A program made the translations under genes and the position numbers. From the NCBI GenBank assembly GCA_018882935.1, contig VERA01000019.1, positions 1-39,750 of the forward strand: a stretch of DNA of 39,750 bases. The letters are read 5' to 3'. A model generated the notes under the pieces. It was not told where the DNA came from, made no database searches, and saw nothing but the letters and a program-made list of their open reading frames with translations. Shown here piece after piece: positions 17,946 to 27,783 of this stretch. This stretch comes from Burkholderiaceae bacterium. GTDB taxonomy: Bacteria; Pseudomonadota; Gammaproteobacteria; Burkholderiales; Burkholderiaceae_D. The number at the start of each line of letters is the position of its first letter. The first letter of the stretch is position 1.

Positions 17946-19675
17946 CAGGTCTCCCTTGCAAATTGTAGTTGGTAGAGATGAGCGTAAACACCATTGAGCT
18001 TCAGTAGCTCGGTATGACTACCTATTTCGACCAAGCGACCATGCTCAAGCACAGCGATTCGGTCGGCTCGCTCAACGGTGGATAAGCGGTGAGCAATCAC
18101 CAGGGTTGTTCGGCCCCGCATCAGCGAGTCGAGTGCCTGCTGTACCGCGCGCTCCGACTCGGAATCCAGCGCCGAGGTTGCTTCATCCAGGATCAGTATC
18201 GGCGCATCTTTGTACAGCGCACGCGCAATAGCGAGTCGTTGTCGTTGGCCACCCGATAAGCGCATCCCATTATCGCCGATCATGGTACTAAGCCCTTCCG
18301 GCAAGGCGGCGATCACGTCGTCCAGGTGAGCCGCACGGACAGCTGATTCGATACGCAGCGGGTCTGGCGCTGAATCACCATAGGCGATGTTGGCAGCGAT
18401 GGTGTCGTCGAACAGCACCACATGCTGACTGACCATGGCAATTTGAGCGCGCAAACTCGCCAGATTAATATGGGCGATAGGCTGCCCATCGAGCGTAATC
18501 TGCCCCGCAGATACTTCGTGAAACGCCGGTACCAGGTTGACCAGCGTACTTTTGCCACCGCCGGACATACCGACCAACGCAACAGTCTCGCCTGGTGCAA
18601 TATCCATAGTAATCTCGGCTACGGCCGCATCGCCCGCATCCGGATAGCTGAAACTCACCTGCTGAAAACTCAGATGACCCTTTGCGCGCTCTTTCAGTAC
18701 CACGCCTCCGGTACGCTCGACTGCCTCATCCATCATGCCGAAGACACGCTCACACGCCGCCAGGCTGCGCTGAATCGGCGCACTGATATTCGCAAGATGT
18801 TTCATTGGCGTGAGGATCAGCAGCATCGCGATAATGAACGAGGTGAACCCACCTACCGTCATTTGTCCATCACCAGCTTGCATTAACGCGATCGTGATGA
18901 TGACCGCAACAGATATCGCATTCAGTAGCTGGGTGATAGGCTCGGTCGTTGCAGCCGTGCTTTCCTGGCGCAAGATGAAGCCACGCAGCCGATCGGCACG
19001 CTGCGCAAAGCGATTTCCCTCATAGCGCTGGCCACCAAATATCTTGATGACATGGCGCGCACGGATAGTTTCATCAATGGTCTGCATCAGCTCGCCATTC
19101 AGCTGCTGGCTTTCGCGAATCAGCCGCTTCAGCCGTTTTGCCGTTAAGCGTACTGCGATAGTCACTAGCGGAACCAAAGCTAGCGTGATGAGGGTAAGCT
19201 TCCAGTTCAGCCAGAACAGGTAGCCGATCAAGCCAAGTACGGTCAGGCTGTCGCGTATCAGAATCACCAAAATACTGCGAAATAAATCGAGTACTTGTAT
19301 GACTTCGACCATCATCGTATTCAGCACATGGCCAGTCGCATGCCTGTCATGAAACCCGATAGGCACTTGCAGCAAGCGATCAAACATTTGCTGGCGCAGC
19401 TGCGCCGCCATGCGGCCAGATACCCACGCCATCAAGTAGGCAGCGGTAAATGTTGCCATACCTCTGATCAAAAAAATTCCAATGACGAACAGAGGCGCCA
19501 ACCAAATCGGAAAACGGGTTTGGACAAAACCGTTATCCAACAGCTCCTTCATCAGGGCGGCGACCGTAGGCTCGGTCGCTGCGGTGATCGCAGTCGCGGT
19601 AAACGCGACCAGTATCCGACCCTTATAGGGCGTCAGCAGACCGAAGAGGCGCTGCAGCGAGCGCGAGAATCTCAT
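17945..19675 (-). CDS. msbA: Lipid A export ABC transporter MsbA
   Basis: The 576-residue half-transporter combines a six-helix membrane domain (about residues 20-310) with an ATPase domain. Walker A is GMSGGGKST at 369-377, the signature is LSGGQRQR from 473, and Walker B is ILILDE at 493-498, followed by ATSALD. Fused membrane-ATPase order and length match MsbA, which flips lipid A-core across the inner membrane. The LPS genes next door support that role. It overlaps the stop of dnaE by one base and is itself overlapped by the AhpD-like gene, both as TGATG. Confidence 0.9.
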   Translation of the reverse strand: MRFSRSLQRLFGLLTPYKGRILVAFTATAITAATEPTVAALMKELLDNGFVQTRFPIWLAPLFVIGIFLIRGMATFTAAYLMAWVSGRMAAQLRQQMFDRLLQVPIGFHDRHATGHVLNTMMVEVIQVLDLFRSILVILIRDSLTVLGLIGYLFWLNWKLTLITLALVPLVTIAVRLTAKRLKRLIRESQQLNGELMQTIDETIRARHVIKIFGGQRYEGNRFAQRADRLRGFILRQESTAATTEPITQLLNAISVAVIITIALMQAGDGQMTVGGFTSFIIAMLLILTPMKHLANISAPIQRSLAACERVFGMMDEAVERTGGVVLKERAKGHLSFQQVSFSYPDAGDAAVAEITMDIAPGETVALVGMSGGGKSTLVNLVPAFHEVSAGQITLDGQPIAHINLASLRAQIAMVSQHVVLFDDTIAANIAYGDSAPDPLRIESAVRAAHLDDVIAALPEGLSTMIGDNGMRLSGGQRQRLAIARALYKDAPILILDEATSALDSESERAVQQALDSLMRGRTTLVIAHRLSTVERADRIAVLEHGRLVEIGSHTELLKLNGVYAHLYQLQFARET

Positions 19676-22600
19676 CAGTATTCGAACCAGACGTTATCAG
19701 CGCTAAGCCAGTCAGACAGCTTAGTGCGCAAGGCATCATCAGCACGAACACGCCACTCGTCAGATAAACGGATCTCTGCAAGCGCACCCTGTTTACTGTA
19801 CTGAACCACGATAGGGCACGAGGCGGCTTGTTGCTGAAACGGTTTGATCAGCTCGCGTAATTTGGCTGCATCTGCTTGCCCGTTCATAGTTACGCGCAGC
19901 GCCTTGGCAAATCCTGCGCGGGTAGCAGCGATGTCCATCACCTTCTCTGCCACAACACGTAGCCCACCTGAGAACCGATCCTCCGAGACCTTGCCTTGTA
20001 TCGCGAGGAATTCATCATCCTTGAACAAGTGACGATTAGGCTCGAATAAATCGTTATAGACGGTGACTTCGACTTGTGCGCTGCCATCGTCCAGCATCAC
20101 GATTGCCATACGTCCGCGCTGCGTCATCTGGAAGCGAACGCCGGCAATAATGCCTGCCAGCAGCTTAGGCTCACGGGCCGGCCCAATATCGCATAACTTA
20201 ACCCGAATAAAATGCCTTACTTCGGTGGCATACGCATCAAATAAATGCCCTGAAAAATAAAAACCAAGCGCGGATTTTTCTTCGGCGAGACGCTGCTTGT
20301 CTGACCATGGTGCAACATCAACATACTCGGGCCGATCTTCAACGCCAGCATCCAGACTCTCGAACAGACTGACTTGATTAGCCGCGAGCTCGGCCTGCTC
20401 GGCGCTATCGATAGCGCGCCCTACCGAGGCCATTAGCACTCCACGGTTGATACCAAAGCAATCCATCGCACCGGCTTTAATCAACGACTCGATAGCGCGT
20501 CGATTAAGATGTCGCTTATCGATGCGTTTAACAAAATCAAATAAATCGCTGAACGGGCCCGATTCCCTCGCCTGCACAATCGCCTCAATGGCGCTTCGAC
20601 CGGTACCTTTGACAGCGCCAAGGCCGTAGCGAATACGATTGGCTTTTTTGTTTGGCTCGGCAACAGCGGTGAAGCGATAGGAAGACTGATTCACATCTGG
20701 CGGCAATAAGTGCAGCCCGCAATGGCCGGTAGCATCCTCTACCAGTACCTTGATCTTGTCGGTGTCGTCCATCGCCAGCGACAAGTTGGCTGCCATGAAC
20801 TCTGCCGGAAAATGTACCTTCAGATAAGCCGTGTGGTAGGACAGCAAAGCATAGGCAGCAGCGTGTGATTTATTAAAGCCGTAGCCGGCGAATTTCTCCA
20901 TTAAATCAAAGATCTCATCCGCTTTCTCTTTGGTGAGACCGTTCTTTGCTGCACCCTCACGGAAGATTTCGCGGTGCTCCGCCATTTCTTCCGGTTTTTT
21001 CTTGCCCATGGCGCGACGTAGCAAGTCAGCACCGCCTAGCGAGTAGCCACCGATTACCTGCGCCATCTGCATCACCTGCTCTTGGTACACCATGATGCCG
21101 TAGGTTTCCGAGAGAATCGATTCAGTGCGCGGATCGGGATAATCAAAACGCTCGCCGTGTTTTCGCTTGCAAAAGTCCGGGATCAAATCCATCGGCCCGG
21201 GGCGATACAACGCTACCAGCGCGATGATGTCTTCAAACCGATCAGGCCGCGCATCTTTCAACATGCCTTGCATGCCGCGACTTTCAAGCTGGAACACGGC
21301 GACTGTTTTTGCGTCGGTCAGTAGCTTGTAGGTGCGCGCATCGTCAAGCGGAAGCTTGTCGAGATCAAATGCAGCGTGCTCCGGGTACAGTGCTCGAATA
21401 CTCTGTACTGTTCTATCGAGAATCGTGAGCGTGGTCAGTCCAAGGAAATCGAACTTCACCAAACCAATCGCTTCAACATCATCTTTGTCGAATTGCGAGA
21501 CAACACCGCCATCAGTGCCTTGGGAATACAGCGGACAAAAATCAGTCAATTGGCCCGGCGCGATCAGTACGCCACCGGCGTGCATGCCGACGTTACGTGC
21601 GATTCCCTCAACTTGCTGCGCTAGCGCGAGCAGCTGGCGCACCTCTTCTTCATTTTCTTGCCTTTCCTTCAGCAGCGGCTGCTCCTCCAGCGCATCGGCA
21701 ATGGTTATCAGCTTGCCTGGTTTTTGCGGAATCAGTTTCGAGATGCCATCGCAAAAGTTATAGCCAAAGTCGAGCACACGACCGATATCACGCACCGCAC
21801 CTCGTGCCGCCATGGTGCCGAAGGTAGCGATCTGTGACACTGCTTCTTTACCGTAGCGATCTTTTACGTATTGGATGACTCGATCACGACCCTCTTGGCA
21901 AAAATCGATATCAAAATCCGGCATCGACACACGATCCGGATTCAAAAAACGTTCGAACAGCAGGTTGTAAGCTAATGGATCAAGATCGGTAATTTTTAAT
22001 GAGTAGGCGACCAGCGATCCAGCGCCCGAGCCGCGCCCGGGCCCAACAGGTACACCATTACGCTTGGCCCACTGAATAAAGTCAGCCACAATCAGAAAAT
22101 AGCCTGGAAACCCCATGGCGATGATGGTGTCGGTTTCGAATTTCAGGCGTGACTCATAGCGCTCCCGCACCAATTCGCGCTGCGGTTCCTCGGGATAAAG
22201 CTGCTGCAGCCGCTCCTCAAGACCCGCCTTGGATTGCGCCACCAGAAATTCATTGATGCCCATGCCGTCAGGCGTCGGGAAATCCGGCAGCTGCGCTTTA
22301 CCGAGGGTGAGCGAGAGGTTGCAGCGCTGTGCAATGCTCACGCTGTTTTGCAAAGCAGCGGGCATGTCTGCGAATAACTCGATCATCTCTGACTGCCGCT
22401 TGAAGTACTGCTGCTCAGTAAAGCGTTTTACTCGGCGTGGGTTGGCAAGGATTTCTCCCTCTGCAATACATACCCGTGCCTCGTGCGCAGTGAATTCTTC
22501 TTTACGGCCAAACTGCACCGGGTGGGTAGCAACAACAGGACATTGCAACTTGGCCGCGAGCTGCGTGGACTCGCGCAGCAGTGTCTCGCGCTGCTGATTA

Positions 22601-23127
22601 CCGTCACGCTGCACCTCGATATAAAAATTCCCCGGGAAAATCGCCATCCAGCGCCGTGCACAGCGCTCTGCCAGTGCCGGGTTACCGTTTTCCAACGCCT
22701 GTCCGATATCACCGGTGTTGAATCCGGACAGCGCGATCAAGCCGTCATTGTGCGTAAGCGCCTGCAGCCACTCAGCACGGATTTCAGCCCGCCCACGGTA
22801 CTGGTTGCTGAGCCAGGCCCGACTCAGCAAATCACACAACTGTAGATAGCCGGGGTAATTTTTGACGAGCAGCAGCAAGCGTGATGGCTTGTCGCGCTCG
22901 TCTTCATTACTGATCCAGACATCAGCCCCGATGATGGGCTTGATGCCCTTGGCACGCGCCGCCTTATAGAACTTGACCATGCCGAACAGGTTGGCCAGAT
23001 CAGTCACCGCGAGCGCGGGTTGCTGATCATCTGCCGCTGCCTGAACTGCCTGGTCGATACGCACCAAACCATCAGCAATCGAGAACTCGGAGTGCAGGCG
23101 GAGGTGAACAAATTGCGGGGTGCTCAT
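19675..23127 (-). CDS. dnaE: DNA polymerase III alpha subunit
   Basis: The 1150-residue product is the replicative polymerase core subunit. The N-terminal PHP domain opens with FVHLRLHSEFSIADGLV. The palm contains PDFDIDFCQEGRDRVI near residue 400, with the two catalytic aspartates, and the GPGRGSGAGSLVAY segment before it. Finger and thumb segments include YGIMVYQEQVMQMAQ and GYGFNKSHAAAYALLSY. An OB fold (RMAIVMLDDGSAQVEVTVY) is near the C-terminus. Length is normal (E. coli 1160). The frame is open to 23169, but I chose the ATG at 23127 because MSTPQFVHLRLHSEF is the standard beginning. msbA follows with a one-base overlap. Confidence 0.97.
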   Translation of the reverse strand: MSTPQFVHLRLHSEFSIADGLVRIDQAVQAAADDQQPALAVTDLANLFGMVKFYKAARAKGIKPIIGADVWISNEDERDKPSRLLLLVKNYPGYLQLCDLLSRAWLSNQYRGRAEIRAEWLQALTHNDGLIALSGFNTGDIGQALENGNPALAERCARRWMAIFPGNFYIEVQRDGNQQRETLLRESTQLAAKLQCPVVATHPVQFGRKEEFTAHEARVCIAEGEILANPRRVKRFTEQQYFKRQSEMIELFADMPAALQNSVSIAQRCNLSLTLGKAQLPDFPTPDGMGINEFLVAQSKAGLEERLQQLYPEEPQRELVRERYESRLKFETDTIIAMGFPGYFLIVADFIQWAKRNGVPVGPGRGSGAGSLVAYSLKITDLDPLAYNLLFERFLNPDRVSMPDFDIDFCQEGRDRVIQYVKDRYGKEAVSQIATFGTMAARGAVRDIGRVLDFGYNFCDGISKLIPQKPGKLITIADALEEQPLLKERQENEEEVRQLLALAQQVEGIARNVGMHAGGVLIAPGQLTDFCPLYSQGTDGGVVSQFDKDDVEAIGLVKFDFLGLTTLTILDRTVQSIRALYPEHAAFDLDKLPLDDARTYKLLTDAKTVAVFQLESRGMQGMLKDARPDRFEDIIALVALYRPGPMDLIPDFCKRKHGERFDYPDPRTESILSETYGIMVYQEQVMQMAQVIGGYSLGGADLLRRAMGKKKPEEMAEHREIFREGAAKNGLTKEKADEIFDLMEKFAGYGFNKSHAAAYALLSYHTAYLKVHFPAEFMAANLSLAMDDTDKIKVLVEDATGHCGLHLLPPDVNQSSYRFTAVAEPNKKANRIRYGLGAVKGTGRSAIEAIVQARESGPFSDLFDFVKRIDKRHLNRRAIESLIKAGAMDCFGINRGVLMASVGRAIDSAEQAELAANQVSLFESLDAGVEDRPEYVDVAPWSDKQRLAEEKSALGFYFSGHLFDAYATEVRHFIRVKLCDIGPAREPKLLAGIIAGVRFQMTQRGRMAIVMLDDGSAQVEVTVYNDLFEPNRHLFKDDEFLAIQGKVSEDRFSGGLRVVAEKVMDIAATRAGFAKALRVTMNGQADAAKLRELIKPFQQQAASCPIVVQYSKQGALAEIRLSDEWRVRADDALRTKLSDWLSADNVWFEY

Positions 23128-23198
23128 GCCCCGTATTTTACCTGCTGGCATCCCCCCAAAAACCGCCAAATCAATAGCAAAAATGCCATGAAATCATC

Positions 23199-23227
23199 TT
23201 GAAAATCGAATTTATTAAAAGTATATT
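23199..23227 (+). promoter_or_regulatory. Sigma70 promoter of the DUF4143-type ATPase gene
   Basis: TTGAAA at 23199-23204 and TATATT at 23222-23227 are separated by exactly 17 bases, in a very AT-rich stretch between dnaE and the ATPase gene. The -10 box ends 33 bases before the GTG at 23261. This is the best full promoter match in the window. Confidence 0.6.
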
Positions 23228-23260
23228 TGCACTAAAAGATATTTTTAAGAATAAAACGCC

Positions 23261-24721
23261 GTGAAAATCTCACAAGAAGAGCTGATTTCCGTCCTCGCCC
23301 AGTTCAATCCATGGTGGCGCGGCGAGAGCGTGCCCGAGCTTCCGGATTGGCGAAGGGCGGCTTTTCGCGAGTTGCATAACTGGCTGGTGGCACCACCTGC
23401 ACCGCGCGCCGTCTTGCTGTCCGGCGCCCGCCAAATCGGCAAAACCACCCTGTTGCTTCAAGTCATACAGGCACTACTGCGCAACGGCGTTCCGGCTGCA
23501 AACATCCTGTACGTGACTTTTGATCATCCGCTGCTGAAGTTGGCCGGTGTTGACGCTGTTTTACAAGCCTGGCGCGCACGCGAGCCGGCCGCTGAGGGTA
23601 GCGAATATCTATTTATGGATGAAGCGCAATTCATCCGCGACTGGGGTACCTGGATCAAGCACCAGGTCGACTTCAATAAAAGCCGGCGTATCGCGTTCAC
23701 CGGCTCGGCGATGCCGATGACAGAGGCCCTACAGGAATCCGGCGTTGGCCGATGGCACACCATTCGAATGACGACGCTGTCATTTTTCGAGTATCTGCAA
23801 ATCAAGCGTTTGACGTTACCGGCACTGCCACATCTTCATTCACTGCGAGAGTTGTTCCAATGGCAGACCGCTGATTTCGCGCGAGTCGCAGAGAGCGCCG
23901 AGCCTTATGTTGCGCATTTCCATGAATACTTGGTGCGTGGTGGCTTTCCCCAAACAGCGCAGGTAGAGAGCATTTCGCAAGCGCAGCGTTTGCTACGTGA
24001 AGATATCATCGACAAAGTACTCAAGCGTGACATGACCGCTCTGTTTGGGGTTCGACGCGTACTGGATCTTGAGCACACCTTTCTTTACCTGTGCATGCAC
24101 GATGGTGGCCTGCTAGACGTTGCTGATTTATGCGCCAATCTGGAAGTGAAACGACCAACAGCACAAAACTTTATTGAGCTGCTCGAATCAGCGCACCTGA
24201 TTCACCGGCTCGCGCCCTTTGGCTACGGTAAAGATATTCTGCGTGCTCGATTCAAAATTTATCTGGCTGATGCTGCGATGGCTCCCGCTGTCATGCTGAA
24301 AGGTAAAGCGATGCTGGAAGATCCTGCCGCATTGGGTGTCGCAACTGAAACAGCGGTTTTCAAGCACCTGCTCTCAAGGTGCTACGCCAGTAGCGTCCGC
24401 TTTTCTTATTGGCGCGGACGCAAGCAGCATGAAGTCGACTTACTTGCTGATGTAGGTGACCAGTTGATTCCATTCGAAGTCAAATACCGAAATCAACATA
24501 CAGGCAAGCGCGAGCTGAGAGGTTTGCTTGAGCTGTGCGACACAAAAACCATTGAGCATGGCTATATTGTCACTCGTGCAATGCAGGATTTCGGGCGTTT
24601 CAATGAAAAACAGCTCAATGACCGGCTATCGACACAGCTAATTCGGGTACCGGCAGCGCTGCTGTGTTACTGGCTCGGCGCCTCCGAGTTGGATAGCACG
24701 GAACAGCCCGTCAGCCTGTAG
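23261..24721 (+). CDS. AAA-type ATPase with DUF4143 domain
   Basis: The 486-residue product has a P-loop GARQIGKT at 55-62 and a Walker B YLFMDE ending at D120-E121. A winged-helix-like middle part and a C-terminal DUF4143 domain follow. The C-terminus has [20 protein letters not shown], an E-x-D...E-x-K arrangement like the PD-(D/E)XK nuclease fold; whether it cuts DNA is unknown. Such stand-alone ATPases are common, patchily distributed and of unknown role. The start is GTG with no good ribosome site, but a strong promoter lies upstream. It is the only accessory-looking gene between dnaE and trhO. Confidence 0.85.
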   Translation: MKISQEELISVLAQFNPWWRGESVPELPDWRRAAFRELHNWLVAPPAPRAVLLSGARQIGKTTLLLQVIQALLRNGVPAANILYVTFDHPLLKLAGVDAVLQAWRAREPAAEGSEYLFMDEAQFIRDWGTWIKHQVDFNKSRRIAFTGSAMPMTEALQESGVGRWHTIRMTTLSFFEYLQIKRLTLPALPHLHSLRELFQWQTADFARVAESAEPYVAHFHEYLVRGGFPQTAQVESISQAQRLLREDIIDKVLKRDMTALFGVRRVLDLEHTFLYLCMHDGGLLDVADLCANLEVKRPTAQNFIELLESAHLIHRLAPFGYGKDILRARFKIYLADAAMAPAVMLKGKAMLEDPAALGVATETAVFKHLLSRCYASSVRFSYWRGRKQHEVDLLADVGDQLIPFEVKYRNQHTGKRELRGLLELCDTKTIEHGYIVTRAMQDFGRFNEKQLNDRLSTQLIRVPAALLCYWLGASELDSTEQPVSL

Positions 24722-24732
24722 ACGCCGACGCT

Positions 24733-24738
24733 TATAAT
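24733..24738 (+). promoter_or_regulatory. Perfect -10 box before trhO
   Basis: TATAAT lies 30 bases before the trhO ATG and 12 bases after the ATPase stop. No clear -35 sequence is seen at 16-18 bases upstream, so an activator or weak -35 would be needed. Confidence 0.42.
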
Positions 24739-24768
24739 TCGTTTTGCCGTTTTTGTTCACACAAACCG

Positions 24769-25623
24769 ATGCAGTCCAGCCAACCCACCGTCAATATTTC
24801 AGCTTATAAATTCGTCACGCTCGATGACACCACCGACCTGCGCCCGCGCTTCCTGCAGCGCTGTCAGGACCTCGAGCTGAAGGGGACAATTCTGCTCGCC
24901 CCCGAGGGTATCAATATGTTCCTCGCCGGTAGCCGTGCGGGAATTGATGGCTACCTGGATTGGATGCGTCAAGACGCCCGCCTCGCCGATATCATTCCCA
25001 AAGAAAGCCTCTCGGAGCGTCAGCCTTTCCGGCGCATGCTCGTGCGCCTGAAAAAAGAGATCATCACCATGAAGAATCCGGTGATCAAGCCGGAGCTGGG
25101 TCGCGCACCCGCGGTAACCGCGCAGGACCTGAAACGTTGGCTGGATCAGGGCCATGACGATGAAGGCAAACCGGTGGTGATGGTCGATACCCGCAATGCG
25201 TTTGAAGTGGATGTGGGTAGCTTTGACAATACGCTGGACTATCGCATCAATAAATTCAGCGAATTTCCTGAAGTGATCGCGCAGCATAAAGATGAACTCA
25301 ATGACAAAACGATCGTTACCTTCTGTACCGGCGGCATACGCTGCGAGAAAGCGGCGATCTATATGCGCAACATTGGTTACCACCGCGTCTACCAGCTCGA
25401 TGGCGGTATTTTGAAATACTTCGAAGAGGTGGGCGGCGCGCACTACACCGGCGACTGTTTCGTGTTTGATCATCGTACTGCGCTCAACCCGCTGCTCGAA
25501 GAAACTGCTACTGTGCAGTGCTTTGCCTGTCGCTCGGTCGTCACTCCACTAGAGCAGCAATCGCCGCACTATGTTGAAGGAAAGTCATGTCCACGTTGCG
25601 CGAGCGAAGCAGCAGTCGCCTGA
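24769..25623 (+). CDS. trhO: tRNA uridine-34 hydroxylase (rhodanese family, UPF0176)
   Basis: The 284-residue protein is of the YceA/TrhO type, which uses oxygen to form 5-hydroxyuridine at position 34 of certain tRNAs. An N-terminal ferredoxin-like part has [16 protein letters not shown]. The rhodanese domain has [22 protein letters not shown] and the active loop [13 protein letters not shown], with C186 and C192. The C-terminal region carries two CxxC pairs, CFAC and CPRC, which look like a metal site. Length is typical. The dinB frame opens before its stop, but the preferred dinB start is 41 bases downstream. Confidence 0.93.
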   Translation: MQSSQPTVNISAYKFVTLDDTTDLRPRFLQRCQDLELKGTILLAPEGINMFLAGSRAGIDGYLDWMRQDARLADIIPKESLSERQPFRRMLVRLKKEIITMKNPVIKPELGRAPAVTAQDLKRWLDQGHDDEGKPVVMVDTRNAFEVDVGSFDNTLDYRINKFSEFPEVIAQHKDELNDKTIVTFCTGGIRCEKAAIYMRNIGYHRVYQLDGGILKYFEEVGGAHYTGDCFVFDHRTALNPLLEETATVQCFACRSVVTPLEQQSPHYVEGKSCPRCASEAAVA

Positions 25624-25663
25624 CAGGCTGACACCGCTGCTCGACTGGCTGCGTAACCCGCTC

Positions 25664-26815
25664 ATGCCTAACCGCCAGCGCCGCATTGCTCATGTCGATA
25701 TGGATGCGTTTTACGCCTCGGTCGAGCTGCTTCGCTATCCAGAGTTACGCGGCCAAGCGGTAGTGATTGGTGGCCGCTCGCTGAATCAACCAACAATCAA
25801 CAATGACGGTACACGAGCGTTTGCAAAGCTGCGCGATTACGCTGGGCGCGGCGTCGTCACCACCTCGACCTATGAAGCCCGGGCGCTTGGCGTGTTCTCG
25901 GCGATGGGCATGATGAAAGCGGCCAAACTGGCACCCGAGGCATGGCTATTGTCCGCAGATTTTGAAGCGTATCGACATTACTCACGTTTATTCAAACAAG
26001 CAGTGAGAGATATCGCGCCACAGATCGAAGATCGTGGCATCGATGAGATCTATATCGATCTAACCGAGTTGCCACAAGATTCGGTGCTACTCGCAGAACA
26101 GATCAAGCAGGCCGTGCGTGAAGCCACCGGGCTCTCGTGTTCGATCGGCATCGCGCCGAATAAGCTACTCGCAAAAATAGGCTCGGAGCTGGATAAGCCA
26201 GACGGCATCACGTTGTTAACGATGGACGATGTACCTACACGCATCTGGCCGATGGCGGTTCGCAAGATTAACGGCATTGGCCCCAAGGCTACTGAAAAGC
26301 TGGCCGCGCTAGGTATACAAACCATTGGCGAACTGGCAAAACAATCAAAAGCTTATTTGGCGCAGTATTTCGGGAGCCGCTACAGCGAGTGGCTGTACCA
26401 CGCTGCACGCGGTCTGGACGATCGACCCGTTAGCACTAGCTCGGAACCGAAATCCATCAGTCGCGAGACAACGTTTGAACGTGATCTGCATGTCAAGACT
26501 GATCGCGCAAAACTCTCCGATATCTTTACCCGCCTCTGCATACAAGTCGCAGGTGATTTACGGCGCAAGGGCTATGTCGGTAAAACTATCGGTATCAAGC
26601 TTCGCTACGATGACTTCAAAACCCTGACGCGTGACCTTAGCCTGCCGATTGCCACCGATGACGCAGACGAGATAAGGCGTGCAGCGGGTGAGTGCTTGAA
26701 GCGCGCACCTCTCGAACAGCGCCTGCGACTACTTGGTGTCAGGGTGTCGGCGCTGCAAAAGAAACACGCGCAAATAGAAAAGCTCGCACCCCAAGCAGCC
26801 TTGTTACTGGGATAG
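25664..26815 (+). CDS. dinB: DNA polymerase IV (Y family)
   Basis: The 383-residue translesion polymerase begins with RRIAHVDMDAFYASVEL; D12 is the metal-binding aspartate. The second acidic pair is D127-E128 in GIDEIYIDL. The steric region TTSTYEARALGVFSAMGM, the SIGIAPNKLLAKIGSELDKPDG palm end, the helix-hairpin-helix GIGPKATEKLAALGI and the C-terminal little-finger domain follow. The family usually has SIDEAYLD; here GIDEIYID keeps both acidic residues. The frame is open from 25571 inside trhO, so an earlier start is possible, but MPNRQRRIAHVDMD at 25664 gives the usual N-terminus. gluQ follows 12 bases later. Confidence 0.93.
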   Translation: MPNRQRRIAHVDMDAFYASVELLRYPELRGQAVVIGGRSLNQPTINNDGTRAFAKLRDYAGRGVVTTSTYEARALGVFSAMGMMKAAKLAPEAWLLSADFEAYRHYSRLFKQAVRDIAPQIEDRGIDEIYIDLTELPQDSVLLAEQIKQAVREATGLSCSIGIAPNKLLAKIGSELDKPDGITLLTMDDVPTRIWPMAVRKINGIGPKATEKLAALGIQTIGELAKQSKAYLAQYFGSRYSEWLYHAARGLDDRPVSTSSEPKSISRETTFERDLHVKTDRAKLSDIFTRLCIQVAGDLRRKGYVGKTIGIKLRYDDFKTLTRDLSLPIATDDADEIRRAAGECLKRAPLEQRLRLLGVRVSALQKKHAQIEKLAPQAALLLG

Positions 26816-26827
26816 CGAAAAATATTC

Positions 26828-27715
26828 ATGTATATCGGTCGGTTCGCGCCCTCGCCAACGGGCCCGCTACACGCGGGATCATTAGTCGCGGCTGTCGCGA
26901 GTTATCTTGATGCGCGGGCGCACCATGGCCGCTGGCTGATACGCATTGAGGATATTGACGAGGCACGTACCGTTGTCGGCGCTGCTGAGCACATCATTCA
27001 GACACTGGCCGCTTTTGGTATGGAATCTGACGGCGATATTCTCTGGCAAAGCCATCGCAAAGACCGCTACAGCACCGCCTTTAATCAACTTGGTAATGCA
27101 GTTTATGCCTGCGCCTGCAGCAGAAAAGAAATCGCTGATTCGCGCGTGACATTCGCCGCCGACGGTGCAGTGATCTATCCGGGTACCTGTCGCAACGGAC
27201 TAGCGCCGGATAAAGCAGCACGCGCATGGCGGGTTCGGGTTCCTGATGCGACCGATCCGCATACGCGCATTCAATTTGAAGACCGCTGGCAGGGTCTGAT
27301 CGAAGAGAATCTTGCCGATAATGTCGGGGACTTTGTATTAAAGCGTGCCGATGGTTTTTGGGCGTATCAGCTCGCGGTAGTCGTCGACGATGCTGAGCAG
27401 GGCGTGACAGATATTGTGCGTGGCGCCGACTTGCTCGAGTCGACCGCACGCCAAATCTATTTACAGCAATTACTTGGCTTCAGAGTACCGCGTTACCTGC
27501 ACGTGCCGGCAGTGGTGAATGATCGTGGAGAAAAACTCTCCAAACAAACCGGCGCGCAACCACTCGACACAACCCACCCGATCAAAGCACTGATGGAAGC
27601 CGCTGATCATCTTGATCTACGGCTTAATGCAGTACTGCACGACACGCCAAACGCGATTGATGATTTTTGGGCGGTGGCGATTCCCGCATGGGGACAGCGC
27701 TTTGCCGTTGGTTGA
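26828..27715 (+). CDS. gluQ: Glutamyl-Q tRNA(Asp) synthetase
   Basis: The 295-residue enzyme attaches glutamate to queuosine-34 of tRNA(Asp). It is a shortened GluRS catalytic domain: RFAPSPTGPLHAGSLVAAVA holds the HIGH-like HAGS at 15-18, and GEKLSKQTGA is the KMSKS-like loop. Zinc ligands are visible as C95-x-C97, Y117 and C121. There is no anticodon-binding domain, which distinguishes it from GltX. It closely follows dinB and is convergent with rhlE. Confidence 0.95.
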   Translation: MYIGRFAPSPTGPLHAGSLVAAVASYLDARAHHGRWLIRIEDIDEARTVVGAAEHIIQTLAAFGMESDGDILWQSHRKDRYSTAFNQLGNAVYACACSRKEIADSRVTFAADGAVIYPGTCRNGLAPDKAARAWRVRVPDATDPHTRIQFEDRWQGLIEENLADNVGDFVLKRADGFWAYQLAVVVDDAEQGVTDIVRGADLLESTARQIYLQQLLGFRVPRYLHVPAVVNDRGEKLSKQTGAQPLDTTHPIKALMEAADHLDLRLNAVLHDTPNAIDDFWAVAIPAWGQRFAVG

Positions 27716-27718
27716 CGT

Positions 27719-27743
27719 CGCTAACTGCAGTATGCAGTCAGCG
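27719..27743. terminator. Hairpin between convergent gluQ and rhlE
   Basis: CGCTAACTGCA (27719-27729) and TGCAGTCAGCG (27733-27743) pair with one mismatch over a GTA loop. There is no T-run directly after it on either strand. Its place between two convergent stops suggests a shared transcript end. Confidence 0.35.
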
Positions 27744-27783
27744 TCGACATGCGGCGGTCTTGATGACTACCTTGAGATTTATT

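Noticed and set aside
24799-25473. 224-codon minus-strand frame opposite trhO
   Set aside because: trhO is well supported by motifs, and the antisense frame has no recognisable domain or ribosome site.
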